In this document: positions 50,194-58,734 of the stretch, one piece after another
Layout: each line of letters opens with the position of its first letter
How positions within the stretch are numbered: position 1 is the stretch's first letter
NCBI RefSeq assembly: GCF_011764485.1
Contig: NZ_AP022849.1
Coordinates: 628,188 to 692,187 of the forward strand
DNA length: 64,000 nucleotides
Direction: 5' to 3'
Source of the DNA: Bosea sp. ANAM02
Lineage (GTDB): Bacteria; Pseudomonadota; Alphaproteobacteria; Rhizobiales; Beijerinckiaceae
Notes under the pieces: generated by a model
Seen by the model: only the letters and a program-made list of their open reading frames with translations
The model's database searches: none
Told to the model about the DNA's origin: nothing
Translations under genes and position numbers: made by a program

Positions 50194-50961
50194 TTGAAAC
50201 TCTGGATCCTGTCCGACCTTCACCTTGAATCGGTGCCGTTCCCGGGTGCCTTCCGCCCAACGCCGCCAGATTTCGACGTGCTGGTCTCTGCAGGCGATAT
50301 CTGGTCTGGCGATCCGAAGCGTGGCTTCGAGACATTGCGAAAGCTCGCCGGCAACAAGCCTGTTGCGACCGTCCTCGGCAATCACGAGTATTTCAAGGGT
50401 GAGGTCGAGAGCACGATCGCCTCGGCGAGGAAGCTCGCCAAGGCTGCTGGGGTCAATCTGCTCGAAGGCAATGCGGTCGATATTCGAGGCGTTCGCTTCG
50501 TCGGTTGCACGCTCTGGACCGACTACACGCTTGGCGGCGATCTCAACCTGGACGCCCCGACCGGCGAGGCGATCAGCGTCAGCGCCGGCGGCGCCCAACG
50601 GCCGCTCCGGATCAGCGAAGTGCAAGTGCTGCACCGTCGGGCGCGGGAACGCCTTTCCACCCTGCTTGAAGTGGATGGGAACGATCCCATCGTCGTGGTG
50701 ACACACCACGCACCGCACCCGGCCTGCCTGAGACCCGCAGAGCTGGGAACCTGGGTCGGGGGAAACTGCGCATCGGATCTGTCTGAGCTGACGGATGCCG
50801 GCCGCGCAGCGCTCTGGATCTTCGGTCACATTCACCGAAATACCGACGAACGACGCCCTGGCGGTACGCGCCTCCTGTCGAACCCAGCCGGCGCTCGCTT
50901 CTCGAACCAGGCATTCGATGAGCACCTGGTCGTCGATTTGGATCGAAAAGAGACCGCTTAG
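50194..50961 (+). CDS. Calcineurin-like metallophosphoesterase
   Basis: A 255-residue metallophosphoesterase. All five metal motifs are visible: SDLHLE (8-12), AGDIW, GNHEY, THHAPHP and FGHIHRN. Members of this short cytoplasmic type hydrolyse phosphodiesters or phosphomonoesters; the substrate is unknown here. TTG start, AGG upstream. It ends 4 bp into the convergent small gene. Confidence 0.9.
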   Translation: MKLWILSDLHLESVPFPGAFRPTPPDFDVLVSAGDIWSGDPKRGFETLRKLAGNKPVATVLGNHEYFKGEVESTIASARKLAKAAGVNLLEGNAVDIRGVRFVGCTLWTDYTLGGDLNLDAPTGEAISVSAGGAQRPLRISEVQVLHRRARERLSTLLEVDGNDPIVVVTHHAPHPACLRPAELGTWVGGNCASDLSELTDAGRAALWIFGHIHRNTDERRPGGTRLLSNPAGARFSNQAFDEHLVVDLDRKETA

Positions 50962-51179
50962 GGCGTCATCGACCGCGAGGGCTGCGAGGCGAGATGGTCC
51001 AGCGCTTCGGAAAGCGCCGTCGCCTCGTCACACCTTCCGATCAGCAGGCCCTCTCCGGGCTCACTGAACAAGACGACGTCCGGCGGACCCATAAGGACCC
51101 AGTCGCCATCCCCATCTTGCTCCAGGGAATAACCCTCGGGAAGAGCCGTCTGCTGTTCGGATTTGGATTCGATGCTCAT
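50958..51179 (-). CDS. Small acidic hypothetical protein
   Basis: A 73-residue acidic protein, ATG at 51179 (MSIESKSEQ). No family recognised. Lies 33 bp downstream of the membrane protein gene at 51212 on the same strand. Confidence 0.5.
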   Translation of the reverse strand: MSIESKSEQQTALPEGYSLEQDGDGDWVLMGPPDVVLFSEPGEGLLIGRCDEATALSEALDHLASQPSRSMTP

Positions 51180-51211
51180 CGATCGCTCGCTTCGTGGCAA
51201 TGTAGACAGGC

Positions 51212-52114
51212 TCAAGGAGCGGGGCCCGTCGGCGCCGGCGAGAAGTGCTCTGCCCGCTCGATCGCCTTCGTGGCTGTTTGCCTGATCCAACCGCGGTCGA
51301 TCCAGTTCCCCTCTGAAGCGAGCTTCTCTTCAATCGCGGTCAGGCCGGCGCGGAGCGCGACGTTGCGGTTGAACTCGATGAGCACAGCGTCGCGATCTTG
51401 ATCGCTGATGACGTCGTCACCTGCGATGGCATAGTTGACCAGCTGCTTCAGGAGGGACGAGGAGGTCGCGTGGCGATCGAAGCCCCCTTCGACGGCTAGA
51501 AGCGCCAGGTCCTCAAGACTGGTCCCTCGATGGTCGTTGGCGACCTTCTCGATCTCCTCCAGAGCCTCGCGATGAACTGAGTTCGCCTTGCTGAGCTCCT
51601 CGACAAGGGAGCCGAAGGCGAAGGCAGAAAGGTCGACACCGATCTCGCTTGCGACGTCCCGAGCCCGCCGCTGCACGCTCCGAGCGTCGTCATCGGGCTT
51701 GAACCCTGCGAAGAAGGCGGAAACCGCCTCGAGGCCGGGGACCGCCGAAGGGCCAAAATGAAGATCGCCGCGGGATGGCGCATTCGACAGGGTATCGGAC
51801 GCCATCTGCTGGAGAGTGCGCAGGGCCGTCCCGGCGGGCATCTTGGAGAGATCGGCAGCTGCCATCGCGCGGATCGCTCCCTGGTAATAGTTCAGCGCGA
51901 CGCGATCGATCTCGACTTGCATCTCGGCCATTCGCTGCGCCGACGCGCCGGCGGAAACCTCGACCGGTCGAACAGTGTCCATCGTTTCCGCGCGGGCGAT
52001 CGACATGCCGGTAACCACAAGCCCGCACACCAGGGCGCCGGGCAGGACGCCACGAGCCACCACGTCCTTTAGGCTGCCGATTTGTCTGACGAGATCACCG
52101 AAGCGGGATGTCAT
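51212..52114 (-). CDS. Membrane-anchored hypothetical protein
   Basis: A 300-residue protein; ATG at 52114 with AGGAGG 5 bp upstream. One hydrophobic segment (about 23-43) that is either a signal anchor or a signal peptide (SIARAET would be the cleavage site), then a helical soluble part with many Asp/Glu. No family recognised. Same strand as its neighbours (52166 upstream, 50958 downstream). Confidence 0.65.
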   Translation of the reverse strand: MTSRFGDLVRQIGSLKDVVARGVLPGALVCGLVVTGMSIARAETMDTVRPVEVSAGASAQRMAEMQVEIDRVALNYYQGAIRAMAAADLSKMPAGTALRTLQQMASDTLSNAPSRGDLHFGPSAVPGLEAVSAFFAGFKPDDDARSVQRRARDVASEIGVDLSAFAFGSLVEELSKANSVHREALEEIEKVANDHRGTSLEDLALLAVEGGFDRHATSSSLLKQLVNYAIAGDDVISDQDRDAVLIEFNRNVALRAGLTAIEEKLASEGNWIDRGWIRQTATKAIERAEHFSPAPTGPAP

Positions 52115-52165
52115 GGATGCCTCCTGAAACTGACTTGGAACCGTAGCGAGTCGGCTCGAAAGCAA

Positions 52166-52456
52166 CTAACGGCCACCAAGGGACCGCTGGATGTCTCGTA
52201 CCGTCGACTGGGTCAGCCTGCCGGAGCTCGCCGTCACGACCGCCTTGATCCGTTCACGCGCGGACCGCTCTGCTGCGTTCGAAGCCGCTTCCTCGATCCG
52301 TTGATCGAGCGCGATGACGAACTGGGCATACCCTTCCGGATCGGAGCGCCCCGCGATCTCCATCGTGTCGAGAAAGTCATCGGCCTCGGTGGGTGTTACC
52401 CCCTCTTGGCTGACCAGGTGATGCTTGTGACGCTCGCGATTGGACTGAACTGACAT
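52166..52456 (-). CDS. Small hypothetical protein
   Basis: A 96-residue basic, helical protein; I take the ATG at 52456 (MSVQSNRER), though an in-frame ATG at 52537 exists. No family recognised. The region 52457-52545 upstream contains CAGGAT (52491) and ATCCTT (52540) words but no complete dyad. Confidence 0.5.
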   Translation of the reverse strand: MSVQSNRERHKHHLVSQEGVTPTEADDFLDTMEIAGRSDPEGYAQFVIALDQRIEEAASNAAERSARERIKAVVTASSGRLTQSTVRDIQRSLGGR

Positions 52457-52544
52457 CGTCGATGGCCGCGCGGTTTGGATTCGATGCGAACAGGATTGCC
52501 TGAATGCTTCGAAGGGTCGAGGCCCGAACGTGTGCATCAATCCT

Positions 52545-52970
52545 TCATAGACCGAGCGAGGCGGCAGCCGGTCTGCGATTGGGCCAGACCTCTTCAAGAG
52601 GTACGACCTCGATCTCCTGCCAGACTTCGTGAACGTCGCGCATCGGTGTCAACAGTGGGTGTGGCGAGGCAGGGTCGAACTGGCGCGCGGTCAGGTCGAT
52701 GGCCTGGCCCTCCACCTCGACGACATAGTGGATCCACCACGACGGCTTGCCGAGCTTCAGCCAGCGCGGATCCGCATCGGGAAATCCCTTCGACGCCTGG
52801 GCGAGACGAAGCACCCTGAATTCGACGCCGGCGCGCTCAAGTTGCGCTCCCAGCGCCGCAGTCACCTGCTTGCATTTGCTGAATGCACCGCGTGGCGTCG
52901 CGAGCCCGCGGTGGGCACGGAGCACCGCCTCAATCGCGGCCTGAACACGATCAACAGGAGGCGTCATCAC
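52545..52970 (-). CDS. Transglutaminase/papain-like fold protein
   Basis: A 141-residue protein with a possible Cys-His-Asp triad: SKCKQVTAAL (Cys33), WWIHYVVEVEG (His81) and AIDLTARQFDP (Asp92). The order and spacing fit small transglutaminase-like or papain-like domains of unknown substrate. It overlaps the HD-domain gene by ATGA, so the two are made together. Confidence 0.6.
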   Translation of the reverse strand: MMTPPVDRVQAAIEAVLRAHRGLATPRGAFSKCKQVTAALGAQLERAGVEFRVLRLAQASKGFPDADPRWLKLGKPSWWIHYVVEVEGQAIDLTARQFDPASPHPLLTPMRDVHEVWQEIEVVPLEEVWPNRRPAAASLGL

Positions 52971-53740
52971 GGCCTCAGGCTTGGCGCCGCGTCCGCGACG
53001 TCAGGGAGTTCGTGCGTGGCCACATCCCGCTGCGCATAGACCTGATCCAGCCCCGGCTCGGTCGCAACGAAAGCCTCGATCTCAGCGCGCTCCGGCGCCG
53101 TCGCCGCGAAATCGGGGTCAGCAAGCCGAAGCTTGGCGAACAGGCGGAGGAAGTTGGGGTCGAACTGAGCGCGCCCGAGCCCACTTCGTGACGGCCGGAT
53201 CATCGCACAGATGATTTTCCCTTCCGGCTCGCCCGGCTTGTAGACCCGGCGAGAGCATAGAGCATCGTGAACGTCCGCGATTTGAACGATCCTGGCTGCA
53301 GCTGGAATCGCATCTCCCTGCAACCCCTCATAGCCCTTGCCGTCGAAGCTCTCATGGTGAAAGCGCGCGACGAGCGTGAAGACGGCCGGCAGATCGGGGA
53401 TCCCACGCAGGGCGAGGAAGCCATAGTGCGCATGCCTGCGCATCTCGGCGCGCTCGATATCGGTCAGGATGCCGGGCTTGTTGAGGATGGAAGTCCCAAC
53501 ATCCAGTTTTCCGAGATCGTGCATCAGGCATGCGGCGCCCAGTTCGAACACATCACGCTGCGAGAACCCGACCTGGCGCGCGATCGCCATTGCGCTCCTG
53601 GCAACGCGCCGGGAATGCCCGGTGAGATCGCTATTGGGAAACACCGCGTCGAAGCCGACGATCTTCGCCCAGGCGCTTTCGATCGCCGGGAGGAAGGCTT
53701 CGTCGTCGTCTATCAGGTCGCGCGGGTTCAGAAGGCTCAT
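52967..53740 (-). CDS. HD-GYP-like phosphodiesterase domain protein
   Basis: A 257-residue HD-GYP-type protein: HSRRVA (42-47), HDLGKLDVG (74-82), RHAHYGF, HHESFDGKGYEGL (128-140) and DVHDALCSRR. The metal-binding His/Asp residues are kept, but the defining GYP triad reads GYE (136-138). HD-GYP proteins hydrolyse c-di-GMP; RpfG, the partner of RpfF in Xanthomonas, is one. Whether the change alters substrate is open. It may still connect with the GGDEF-EAL enzyme at 834. Confidence 0.82.
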   Translation of the reverse strand: MSLLNPRDLIDDDEAFLPAIESAWAKIVGFDAVFPNSDLTGHSRRVARSAMAIARQVGFSQRDVFELGAACLMHDLGKLDVGTSILNKPGILTDIERAEMRRHAHYGFLALRGIPDLPAVFTLVARFHHESFDGKGYEGLQGDAIPAAARIVQIADVHDALCSRRVYKPGEPEGKIICAMIRPSRSGLGRAQFDPNFLRLFAKLRLADPDFAATAPERAEIEAFVATEPGLDQVYAQRDVATHELPDVADAAPSLRP

Positions 53741-53787
53741 GGGTGCTCAGTCTCAAGCCAACTCTCCCGGCAGGGCATGAAAGCAAC

Positions 53788-53809
53788 AAGGACCGCGATC
53801 GAAAATCTT
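53788..53809 (-). promoter_or_regulatory. AAGGAT-N10-ATCCTT dyad, site 13 (weak)
   Basis: AAGGAC-N10-AATCTT, 9 of 12, 48 bp upstream of the HD-GYP-like gene. Confidence 0.25.
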
Positions 53810-53827
53810 GCTGGATCCGGAAAACCA

Positions 53828-53849
53828 TAGGATCGTCTACCTGAACCCT
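53828..53849 (+). promoter_or_regulatory. AAGGAT-N10-ATCCTT dyad, site 14
   Basis: TAGGAT-N10-AACCCT, 9 of 12, 29 bp before the ATG of the DotB-like ATPase gene. Confidence 0.35.
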
Positions 53850-53878
53850 TTGATCGATCGAATCTCTGCGACGGCGGA

Positions 53879-54835
53879 ATGAAAGCTGATCTCGTCGACC
53901 TGAACTTCTCGGACCTCTATCTGCGCCTCGATAAGGACGGGCAGGCGATCTACCGGATCGGGCCCAACAACGAGGGCAAGTCGGGTCTGGCCGCTGTGCC
54001 GGATGGCCATGACAGCGATCTCGCAGCGGTCCGGAACGCGATCAATGACGACGGGACGAACTCCGGCACGGTCACGTACGACGAGATGAGGCTTCGCTTC
54101 GTGCGAATGCCCACCGTCGAGGATCAGGTTTGGGCGGCAATTCGTCGTATCCCTTTGTCACCCCCGACGCTCGACGAGCTTGGGCTGCATCCCGACGCGG
54201 TGACGATGATGCGCGGCTTCGCGGCCAGGCGAGGACTCGTGCTTGTTGGCGGCGCGACGGGCGCGGGAAAGACGACCACAGTTTTCGGGGCGCTCCACGA
54301 CTATCTGAAGATCCGCGGAGGCGTCGCCATCACCCTGGAGGATCCGCCTGAGCTCCTGCTGCAGGGACCGGTCGGTGCCGGCATCTGCTTCCAGATGGGC
54401 ATCTCGGAAACCTACACTTGGCAGATGGCGGTGATGGCCGCTCTCAGATCACGGCCGCGCTACATCCTGATCGGCGAGATCCGAACACCCGAGGCAGCGC
54501 AGCAGGCTCTGATTGCGTCGCAGAGCGGCCACCTCGTCCTCACCACAGCTCACGGCGGATCCGTCGAGGAGGCTGTCGAGACGATCATTGGCTTGGCGGA
54601 GGTCAGGCTCGGTGAACAGGCGGCGCGCCGCCTGATGGCCGGGAACCTGCTCGCCGCTATCCACCAGTGGATGGGGCACTATGGCCCAAACCTGGAGGTG
54701 GTTCAGACCAAGTCTGGCGGGACGCGCGCCCAGGATCCCGTGCGCTCCGGGATCATCGATAATCGCCCCGACGTGCTGCGTCAGAATCTCGTCAAGTTCA
54801 CTGCGCCGCCGCCGAGAGCAGCGGCAGCTGAATAA
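53879..54835 (+). CDS. dotB: DotB/PilT-type secretion ATPase
   Basis: A 318-residue ATPase of the DotB (IncI TraJ) type within the PilT/VirB11 superfamily. Walker A GGATGAGKTTT (124-134), Asp box ITLEDPPE, Walker B-like YILIGEIRTPEAA, and the histidine box SGHLVLTTAHGGS. Hexamers of DotB power the type IVB apparatus. N-terminal 100 residues are the ring-forming domain. GGCGGA precedes the ATG. It is 36 kb away from dotI, so the secretion genes are dispersed. Convergent with a coiled-coil gene, overlapping by 38 bp. Confidence 0.87.
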   Translation: MKADLVDLNFSDLYLRLDKDGQAIYRIGPNNEGKSGLAAVPDGHDSDLAAVRNAINDDGTNSGTVTYDEMRLRFVRMPTVEDQVWAAIRRIPLSPPTLDELGLHPDAVTMMRGFAARRGLVLVGGATGAGKTTTVFGALHDYLKIRGGVAITLEDPPELLLQGPVGAGICFQMGISETYTWQMAVMAALRSRPRYILIGEIRTPEAAQQALIASQSGHLVLTTAHGGSVEEAVETIIGLAEVRLGEQAARRLMAGNLLAAIHQWMGHYGPNLEVVQTKSGGTRAQDPVRSGIIDNRPDVLRQNLVKFTAPPPRAAAAE

Positions 54836-55919
54836 CCTTGGCGCTGCGCAGCGGCATCGCCGGGATGTCCTCGGGCTCGCCCGAGTTCAGCTGACGCATC
54901 GAAGCCATCTGTCCGATCTGGCGAAGAGCACCGAGATCGTTTCGGGCGACTTCGATCAGCCGGTTCATGGACTCGTTGAGACGCGCGACACTCCGCTCGC
55001 TATCGGCGAGCTTCTGACGCAGCACCGCGTTGTCGTCCTGGCTCGCGCGAAGCAGACCCTCCTGATCGTCGAACCGCTTCTGAATCTGGACAGCGAGGTC
55101 GCGCCGGCGCTCGGCGTGTGCGGCGTTATTGGCTTCCAGCTCCTGCTGGTGGCGCGCCTCCGCTGCTGCGAGAGCATCACGGCCGCCGATCAGCGTGGCT
55201 TCGAGCTCCGACGTCAGCGAACTGACCTGCTGCTCATGCGCCTGCACAAGGGCAGCTCGGTCCGCTCGGGCAACCTCGATGACGCGTGCGAGCTCGGCTT
55301 CCAGGGTCGCGACGCGATCGGCAAAGTTCGCTGCGGTCTCGGAGCGAACCTGCTCGGTCACCGCGACGAGGCTCTGCCGCTCGGTCTCGTGGCCCTCGAT
55401 GAGTGCGGACCGCTCCGCCTCGAAGGCCGAGATCAACCCGCGCTTGTCTGCTTCCGCGCGTTCCAGCAGCGCGTTCTGGGCTGCAGAGGACTCCTGCTGA
55501 ACGCGAAGCACCTCCGCGTCGCAACGGTTGCGCTCGGCTTCGAGCTCGTCTCGGACCTTCTTCATCAGGCCGGCGAAGCGCTCCTGCAGGCCCTTCAGCT
55601 CGTCGCTATGGACGCTGCCGAGACGACGAACCTCGTCCGCGTGGAGCTGATTGAGGCGCTCGGTCAGAGCCGCGATCTGCTCATTGTGCTGGGTATGGAT
55701 CGTCGTCAGGTGGCGACGGGCATCGTGCCCTTCCACCTTTGCCATCATCAGGTCCTTCTCCAGCTCGACGATCCGCTCACTCTTGGTCTGGATGGTCGCT
55801 TCGAGCTGCTGGAGGATCGAGGACAGGGCGCCGCGCTGGCGCTCGACGGCCGCCTCCATGATCGCCTCGGTCAGGCCGCGCGCGTCATGCAGGAGCTGGT
55901 TCGTATCGGTATCGCTCAT
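54798..55919 (-). CDS. Long coiled-coil protein
   Basis: A 373-residue protein that is almost entirely coiled coil (about 20-330, Glu/Ala/Leu/Gln heptads), with a short C-terminal tail (SGEPEDIPAMPLRSAKVIQL). No membrane segment or ATPase motif. It lies directly after another coiled-coil gene (1-bp gap), so the two may form a heteromeric rod or filament. Its 3' end overlaps dotB by 38 bp on the opposite strand. Confidence 0.75.
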   Translation of the reverse strand: MSDTDTNQLLHDARGLTEAIMEAAVERQRGALSSILQQLEATIQTKSERIVELEKDLMMAKVEGHDARRHLTTIHTQHNEQIAALTERLNQLHADEVRRLGSVHSDELKGLQERFAGLMKKVRDELEAERNRCDAEVLRVQQESSAAQNALLERAEADKRGLISAFEAERSALIEGHETERQSLVAVTEQVRSETAANFADRVATLEAELARVIEVARADRAALVQAHEQQVSSLTSELEATLIGGRDALAAAEARHQQELEANNAAHAERRRDLAVQIQKRFDDQEGLLRASQDDNAVLRQKLADSERSVARLNESMNRLIEVARNDLGALRQIGQMASMRQLNSGEPEDIPAMPLRSAKVIQLPLLSAAAQ

Positions 55920-55920
55920 G

Positions 55921-56811
55921 TCAGGCTCCAGTCGCGGTCATCGGTTGAGCGCCGACCCGCTGCGTAAGGGTGCGCAGCGAGGCTGCGAGGTGTTGCTCTG
56001 AAGTCATCTCGCCAGCTCGGCCGCCACGCTGAAGCGAGAAATTGGGCATCGGCTCGAATGCGTCACTCGGCTCCGCGGGCGGAACGATCGCCGGCTGGGT
56101 GGAAGCCATGACAGGCCGCGGCGCGGGGCCGACTTCGACGATCGTGCTATTGGTGCCCGGGGCGGCCGGGAGATTGGTAGCGACTTCCGGCTCTGCGGCA
56201 GAGCGGAAGCCCCGGAAGTTCCGGAGCATGGTTTCCGTCGCTACCTGGAGTTCGGCATGGGCGCTGACCGCGTTATCCCGCTCGGCCGTCAGCAATGCGT
56301 TTGCCTGCAGTGCGGCAGCCAACGAGGCATTCGTCTGTTCGAGCTCGGACTGCAGGGCCTCTGAGAGACGCGTGGTCTCGCGCAGCTGGACAAGAATGTC
56401 GTGCGCGCGCTGCTCGGCCTGCTGCAGTTCTGCGGAAAGCCGCTTCACGTCTGCCTCATGCTGGGTCGAAAGCTGCTGCAAGGCATCCGTCAGCCTGGCA
56501 TGGTCGACGTTCTTGTCGCAGGTCACCTGCCGCAGGTCCGCGGCTACAATGTCGCGCTCACCCTCGACACGGGCCACTCTCTGGCTGAGCTGCTCGATCT
56601 GGTCGTCCTTCCGAGCGACGAGCTCCTGAAGCTCAGCGATCTGACGGTCGCGCTGGGAGATTGAATCCATCACGGCAACGACCATCGCCTGCCGGCGCTC
56701 GTGGATGTGATCGCACAGCGCACCGACACGCGAAAGCGTGTCCGCGGCGGCGGCATCCCCTGTCGGGTTCGGATCGGGATTGGGCGTCACAGTCACTGGC
56801 ACGATCACCAC
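55921..56811 (-). CDS. Coiled-coil protein
   Basis: A 296-residue protein with a central coiled coil (about 30-195) and a Pro/Ala-rich C-terminal 90 residues ending in a helix. It leads the two-gene coiled-coil unit. The N-terminus (MVIVPVTVTPNPDPNPTG) is Pro-rich. Function unknown; the pair is reminiscent of structural or cytoskeletal scaffold proteins. Confidence 0.72.
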   Translation of the reverse strand: MVIVPVTVTPNPDPNPTGDAAAADTLSRVGALCDHIHERRQAMVVAVMDSISQRDRQIAELQELVARKDDQIEQLSQRVARVEGERDIVAADLRQVTCDKNVDHARLTDALQQLSTQHEADVKRLSAELQQAEQRAHDILVQLRETTRLSEALQSELEQTNASLAAALQANALLTAERDNAVSAHAELQVATETMLRNFRGFRSAAEPEVATNLPAAPGTNSTIVEVGPAPRPVMASTQPAIVPPAEPSDAFEPMPNFSLQRGGRAGEMTSEQHLAASLRTLTQRVGAQPMTATGA

Positions 56812-56821
56812 ATCAAGAACA

Positions 56822-56884
56822 GGATCAAGGATTGAAACTCAAGACCATCAATAGGCGGGTGGTCAAGCGTTCAATCCTTGATCC
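56822..56884. repeat. 15-bp perfect inverted repeat with inner stem
   Basis: GGATCAAGGATTGAA (56822-56836) and its exact reverse complement (56870-56884), 33 bp apart, with an inner GACCA/TGGTC pairing. One arm lies upstream of the coiled-coil gene, the other in the last codons of dnaQ. It contains the AAGGAT/ATCCTT words. It may be an attenuator or terminator after dnaQ or an enlarged operator; there is no T run. Confidence 0.6.
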
Positions 56885-57585
56885 ACTGTGCTCGCCCACC
56901 GTTTCCATACTGCCTCATCGCCGAGCTTTCCGATGAAGGCCCTGTGCTGCTCCATCTCCTCCGGCGAAGGCTGGATGACGCCCCGCCGGGGGAACCACGA
57001 CTGAAGGGCGCCTGCGGCCGCGACGATCTTGCGCTGCTCGGGCTCAGCCTTCTCGGTTGTGAGCTGCAGCTGATCGAGGCCGAGGAGCTTGAAATAGACG
57101 GGGATGAGCAGCTGACTGTCGAGCAGCGCGCCGTGAAGCGTGCGCGAGGAGCGGTCGATGTTGAACCGATCGAGCAGAGCGTTCAGGCTCGCTGGGCTTC
57201 CCGGAAAACGCTGCCGCGCAATGAGCAGCGTGTCCACGGTCCCGCTCCAGGGCACAGTGCTAATTCCGCAGCGACGCAGTTCCGCCAGGATGAACTCGAC
57301 ATCGAAGCTGGCGTTGTGAGCGACGACCTTGGCGCCCCCAATGAAGTCGACGAGGTCCAGCGCAATCTCGTTGAAAATAGGCTTGTCGGCCAGGAACTCG
57401 TCGCTCAGCCCGTGGATTTCCTGGGCCTCAGCGGGCATCTTCTGCTGGGGATTGATATACCGATGGAAGACGTTCCCGGTTTCGACCAGGCCGACAGTTT
57501 CGATGAGACCGACCTCGCAGATGCGGTCGGTCGCCTTATTCACCCCGGTTGTCTCGGTATCGAAAAAGATCAGCCGTTCGTTCAT
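56863..57585 (-). CDS. dnaQ: DnaQ-like DNA polymerase III epsilon (3'-5' exonuclease)
   Basis: A 240-residue proofreading exonuclease: ExoI FFDTETTG (Asp9, Glu11), ExoII AHNASFDVEF, ExoIII HGALLDSQLL with His and Asp. The region after about 190 carries a Gln/Pro-rich stretch suitable for binding the polymerase alpha subunit. Together with dnaE at 60945 it supplies a replicon-encoded polymerase core. A perfect copy of the dyad lies 22 bp before its ATG. Confidence 0.92.
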   Translation of the reverse strand: MNERLIFFDTETTGVNKATDRICEVGLIETVGLVETGNVFHRYINPQQKMPAEAQEIHGLSDEFLADKPIFNEIALDLVDFIGGAKVVAHNASFDVEFILAELRRCGISTVPWSGTVDTLLIARQRFPGSPASLNALLDRFNIDRSSRTLHGALLDSQLLIPVYFKLLGLDQLQLTTEKAEPEQRKIVAAAGALQSWFPRRGVIQPSPEEMEQHRAFIGKLGDEAVWKRWASTVDQGLNA

Positions 57586-57606
57586 CACTGGCTCGCAGGG
57601 CGAAAT

Positions 57607-57628
57607 AAGGATTAGTGGCGCAATCCTT
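57607..57628 (-). promoter_or_regulatory. AAGGAT-N10-ATCCTT dyad, site 15 (perfect)
   Basis: AAGGAT-N10-ATCCTT, 12 of 12, 22 bp upstream of the dnaQ start and just after the stop region of the RusA-like gene. Confidence 0.55.
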
Positions 57629-57678
57629 ATCACCCGCTCTCGCATGCCGAAACGAAGATCCGCGCCCGTCCCCGCTTT

Positions 57679-58302
57679 TCAGGCCGGCGTCACAATGACT
57701 GTCGTGCGGGGCGTCCGCGAGCAGATTTTCGAGACCACCGCACGGCAAACTAGGCGGTCATCCTTCCAGACGATGCGGTTACAGCCGTCGAGGATCGCCT
57801 TCTTGGCATTGTCGAGGTCCGGATCGGTGACGTCGGTCGGCCAGGTCTCGGGATCGCCTTCCATCTCGAAGGCGATTTCGACGCAGACCGGTCGCTCGAC
57901 GGGCGCCATGCTCCGCATCGCAGCCTTCGCGATCTGAGCCACGAGATCCTCGTATTCCTTCGTCTCCTTCGGCGTGAAGCTGCGGCTCGGCACCGCCTTC
58001 AGAAGCCGTTCGAATTCGGAATAAGACCCTCTCGCGCGGCTGAACGCCTCGAGGATCGCACGGCTCGACATCTGCGTCCTTGCACGCTGCTTCGTGCGCG
58101 GTTCACAGTCGATGACGAAGCGGATTTCGAAAGGCAGGTCAGCCCCGATCGCTGCTCGCTTGGCGCGTCCGCCCTTGTGGGCGCGCCGCGGCGCGGCTGG
58201 AATGGCGTTCAGATTAGCGCGCGGGGCAGGGCGCCGCGGCACATCGCCATCCTTGATGATGCCCAGCCGGCGGGCTTCAGCGAGAGAAAGGCGGCTGGTC
58301 AC
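57679..58302 (-). CDS. RusA-like Holliday junction resolvase
   Basis: A 207-residue protein whose C-terminal 150 residues match the RusA family: CEPRTKQRART, SFTPKETKEYE, PVCVEIAFE, DPDLDNAKKAILDG (160-173, metal-binding Asp residues) and WKDDRLV (179-185). RusA cuts four-way junctions and is usually encoded by phages and prophages. The first 55 residues are a basic extension. The start overlaps the stop of the upstream gene by ATGA. Confidence 0.88.
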   Translation of the reverse strand: MTSRLSLAEARRLGIIKDGDVPRRPAPRANLNAIPAAPRRAHKGGRAKRAAIGADLPFEIRFVIDCEPRTKQRARTQMSSRAILEAFSRARGSYSEFERLLKAVPSRSFTPKETKEYEDLVAQIAKAAMRSMAPVERPVCVEIAFEMEGDPETWPTDVTDPDLDNAKKAILDGCNRIVWKDDRLVCRAVVSKICSRTPRTTVIVTPA

Positions 58303-58694
58303 CTGACCGCCCTCGCAACGCGACTGGACTGGTCACCCACGGCCTTGTCGGCGACGGACTGCCGGACCGCAAGAAAGGCACCGGCGGGACAATGCTCGTC
58401 GAAATACTCGTGGCCCGCCTTCTCACGCCCTTCGGCAAGCCAGCCATGGGTGAAGAGCCCGCGTGCGAACTGTTCGCGCATCATGGCGTCGCCCAGGCTG
58501 TGGAGCGCGTTGAGGCATGCGTCGGACAGGCCGGCGCCCTCTCGTGCGACGATCGCCCCGGCCGGGCTCTCAATGGCTGAGCGCCCCGAGAACGAGGAAT
58601 GCGGCCACAGAGCAGCGACCACCCAGAGATCGCAGCCTGCAGCCACCAGCAACAGCGCACCACCGATCCAGGTTCGAAATCTTTGCGTTCGCAT
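58299..58694 (-). CDS. Small membrane or lipid-anchored protein
   Basis: A 131-residue protein with an N-terminal hydrophobic segment ending LLVAAGC, a possible but non-ideal lipobox. The mature part is helical with two further cysteines. No family recognised. ATGA overlap with the RusA-like gene and 40 bp after the helicase gene, so it is in the same transcription unit. Confidence 0.6.
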   Translation of the reverse strand: MRTQRFRTWIGGALLLVAAGCDLWVVAALWPHSSFSGRSAIESPAGAIVAREGAGLSDACLNALHSLGDAMMREQFARGLFTHGWLAEGREKAGHEYFDEHCPAGAFLAVRQSVADKAVGDQSSRVARAVR

Positions 58695-58734
58695 CTTTCC
58701 AGGCTCGGCGCCTGATCCGAAAGTCACAACGCCC

